Origin: Lachnospiraceae bacterium
GTDB taxonomy: Bacteria > Bacillota > Clostridia > Lachnospirales > Lachnospiraceae
Direction: 5' to 3'
Length of the DNA: 23,946 nt
Assembly (NCBI GenBank): GCA_009774615.1
Contig: VSOC01000044.1
Location: 1,824-25,769, forward strand
The notes under the pieces are model-generated. The model ran no database searches, had not been told where the DNA came from, and worked only from the letters and a program-made list of their open reading frames with translations. Every line of letters starts with the position of its first letter. Positions within the stretch are counted from its first letter, which is position 1. A program made the translations under genes and the position numbers. Shown here piece by piece: positions 23,272 to 23,946 of this stretch.

Positions 23272-23811
23272 TTAAATTATACTACTCAAATCAATAACCA
23301 AATCAGGGTAAATCCCTACCTGAATCGTATCCGAAAATGTATAATCATCTCCATCTTCATTCTGGAAATCATAAACCATCACAAGATTTTTCTCATAATC
23401 TACAATCCAGTATTCTTTAACACCTGCTGTCCTGTATTTAAACAATTTGATATTATAATCCATTTTTCTGCTGCCAGGAGAAACAATCTCAATGATCCAA
23501 TCCGGTGCTCCATTACAGCCATATTCATCTAACTTATTTTTGTCACAGATAACAGAAATATCCGGCTCAACATAGTTTTTATTATCAGCATTTAAAAATA
23601 CAGCAAATGGAGCAGGATAAACTTCACAGTCACCATGCTTTTCCACAATATAGTTTCCGATGATTCTTTCAAATTGATGAACTAACCTTTGATGTATTCT
23701 TTTTGGAGGAGCCATAGAGTAAATTTGTCCATCAATTAACTCCGCACGCTGTCCTTCCGGCAAGGCATAAATATCATCTATTGTATACCGTTTTCTCTGT
23801 GCAGACGCCAT
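23272..23811 (-). CDS. Uma2-family (DUF820) PD-(D/E)XK nuclease-like protein
   Basis: A 179-residue protein of the Uma2/DUF820 family. Visible family segments are the N-terminal YTIDDIYALPEGQRAELIDGQIY, the acidic VEPDISVI, and PDWIIEIVSPGSRKMDYNIKLFKY, which together carry the PD-(D/E)XK-type acidic residues and a lysine. Family members are predicted endonucleases of unclear cellular role, often in multi-copy families and sometimes mobile. The ATG at 23811 has AAGGAAGG about 7 nt upstream; a GTG at 23814 is also possible. It is convergent with the lipoprotein gene and appears unrelated to the purine locus. Confidence 0.88.
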   Translation of the reverse strand: MASAQRKRYTIDDIYALPEGQRAELIDGQIYSMAPPKRIHQRLVHQFERIIGNYIVEKHGDCEVYPAPFAVFLNADNKNYVEPDISVICDKNKLDEYGCNGAPDWIIEIVSPGSRKMDYNIKLFKYRTAGVKEYWIVDYEKNLVMVYDFQNEDGDDYTFSDTIQVGIYPDLVIDLSSII

Positions 23812-23861
23812 CACATAACCTTCCTTTCTTTGGAATGACCTTTTTGTTGTAAAGTTTCGGT

Positions 23862-23946
23862 TTATGAATCAAAACTATTCGATATCATTACATTCATTTG
23901 ATCATAAGATTCCCAATATTCCTTTTTTGCATTAAATCCTGCTCGA
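23862..23946 (-). CDS. Possible C-terminal tail of a truncated upstream gene
   Basis: On the minus strand one frame is open from the window edge for 27 codons and ends in TAA at 23862-23864, encoding RAGFNAKKEYWESYDQMNVM and seven more residues. The other two frames have stops. The composition is protein-like and it lies about 50 nt before the Uma2 gene in the same direction, so it may be the end of the preceding gene. No family is recognised, and the stretch is too short to be sure it is coding. Confidence 0.35.
   Translation of the reverse strand, partial: RAGFNAKKEYWESYDQMNVMISNSFDS

Overview
The window looks like a chromosomal segment of an anaerobic gut-type Firmicute, most likely a Lachnospiraceae-like Clostridium. 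The signs are AGGAGG-type ribosome binding sites, moderate GC with A/T-rich spacers, and a selenium-linked purine catabolic locus of the kind known from clostridia. The genus call is inference from gene content, not from a marker gene.

Most of the window (about 1-19918) is one catabolic locus. It matches the gene set that published work links to anaerobic urate/purine breakdown: ygfK, ssnA, a hydantoinase, a selenium-dependent xanthine dehydrogenase, ygeX, ygeY, ygeW, carbamate kinase and an NCS2 purine permease. The locus is arranged around a divergent promoter region at 12040-12335. Leftward on the minus strand run ssnA, ygfK, a 79-residue DUF3343 protein, xanthine dehydrogenase and hydA, followed by a selenium-handling group: yedE, a TusA/SirA-like carrier, selD and a yedF cut by the window start. 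Rightward on the plus strand run a YheO-type (PAS plus HTH) regulator, ygeX, ygeY, ygeW, carbamate kinase and the permease.

The expected logic is as follows. The permease imports a purine. The molybdenum hydroxylase, with a labile selenium cofactor supplied by SelD/YedE/YedF/TusA-like/DUF3343, and the flavin/Fe-S protein YgfK carry out redox steps. SsnA and hydantoinase deaminate and open rings. YgeW, YgeY and YgeX process the carbamoylated and 2,3-diaminopropionate-type products to pyruvate and ammonia. Carbamate kinase recovers ATP from carbamoyl phosphate. No selA, selB or selC is visible, so selD may serve cofactor selenium only, as far as this window shows.

Non-coding structure adds several points. 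A 43-bp near-palindrome lies exactly midway between two back-to-back extended -10 promoters, at about -60 from each predicted start. A 195-bp MITE-like element with terminal inverted repeats and a TTTGAA target duplication sits at the ygeW stop codon and supplies that stop. A roughly 112-nt element occurs twice, at 366-477 and 18440-18552, with a covarying hairpin. Two tandem-repeat tracts lie in spacers.

The right end (19919-23946) is unrelated cargo: a bacteriohemerythrin with an extra C-terminal domain, a lipoprotein with two similar halves and an ETNVL repeat, a Uma2-family PD-(D/E)XK nuclease, and perhaps the tail of one more gene. No rRNA, tRNA, CRISPR array or transposase was seen.
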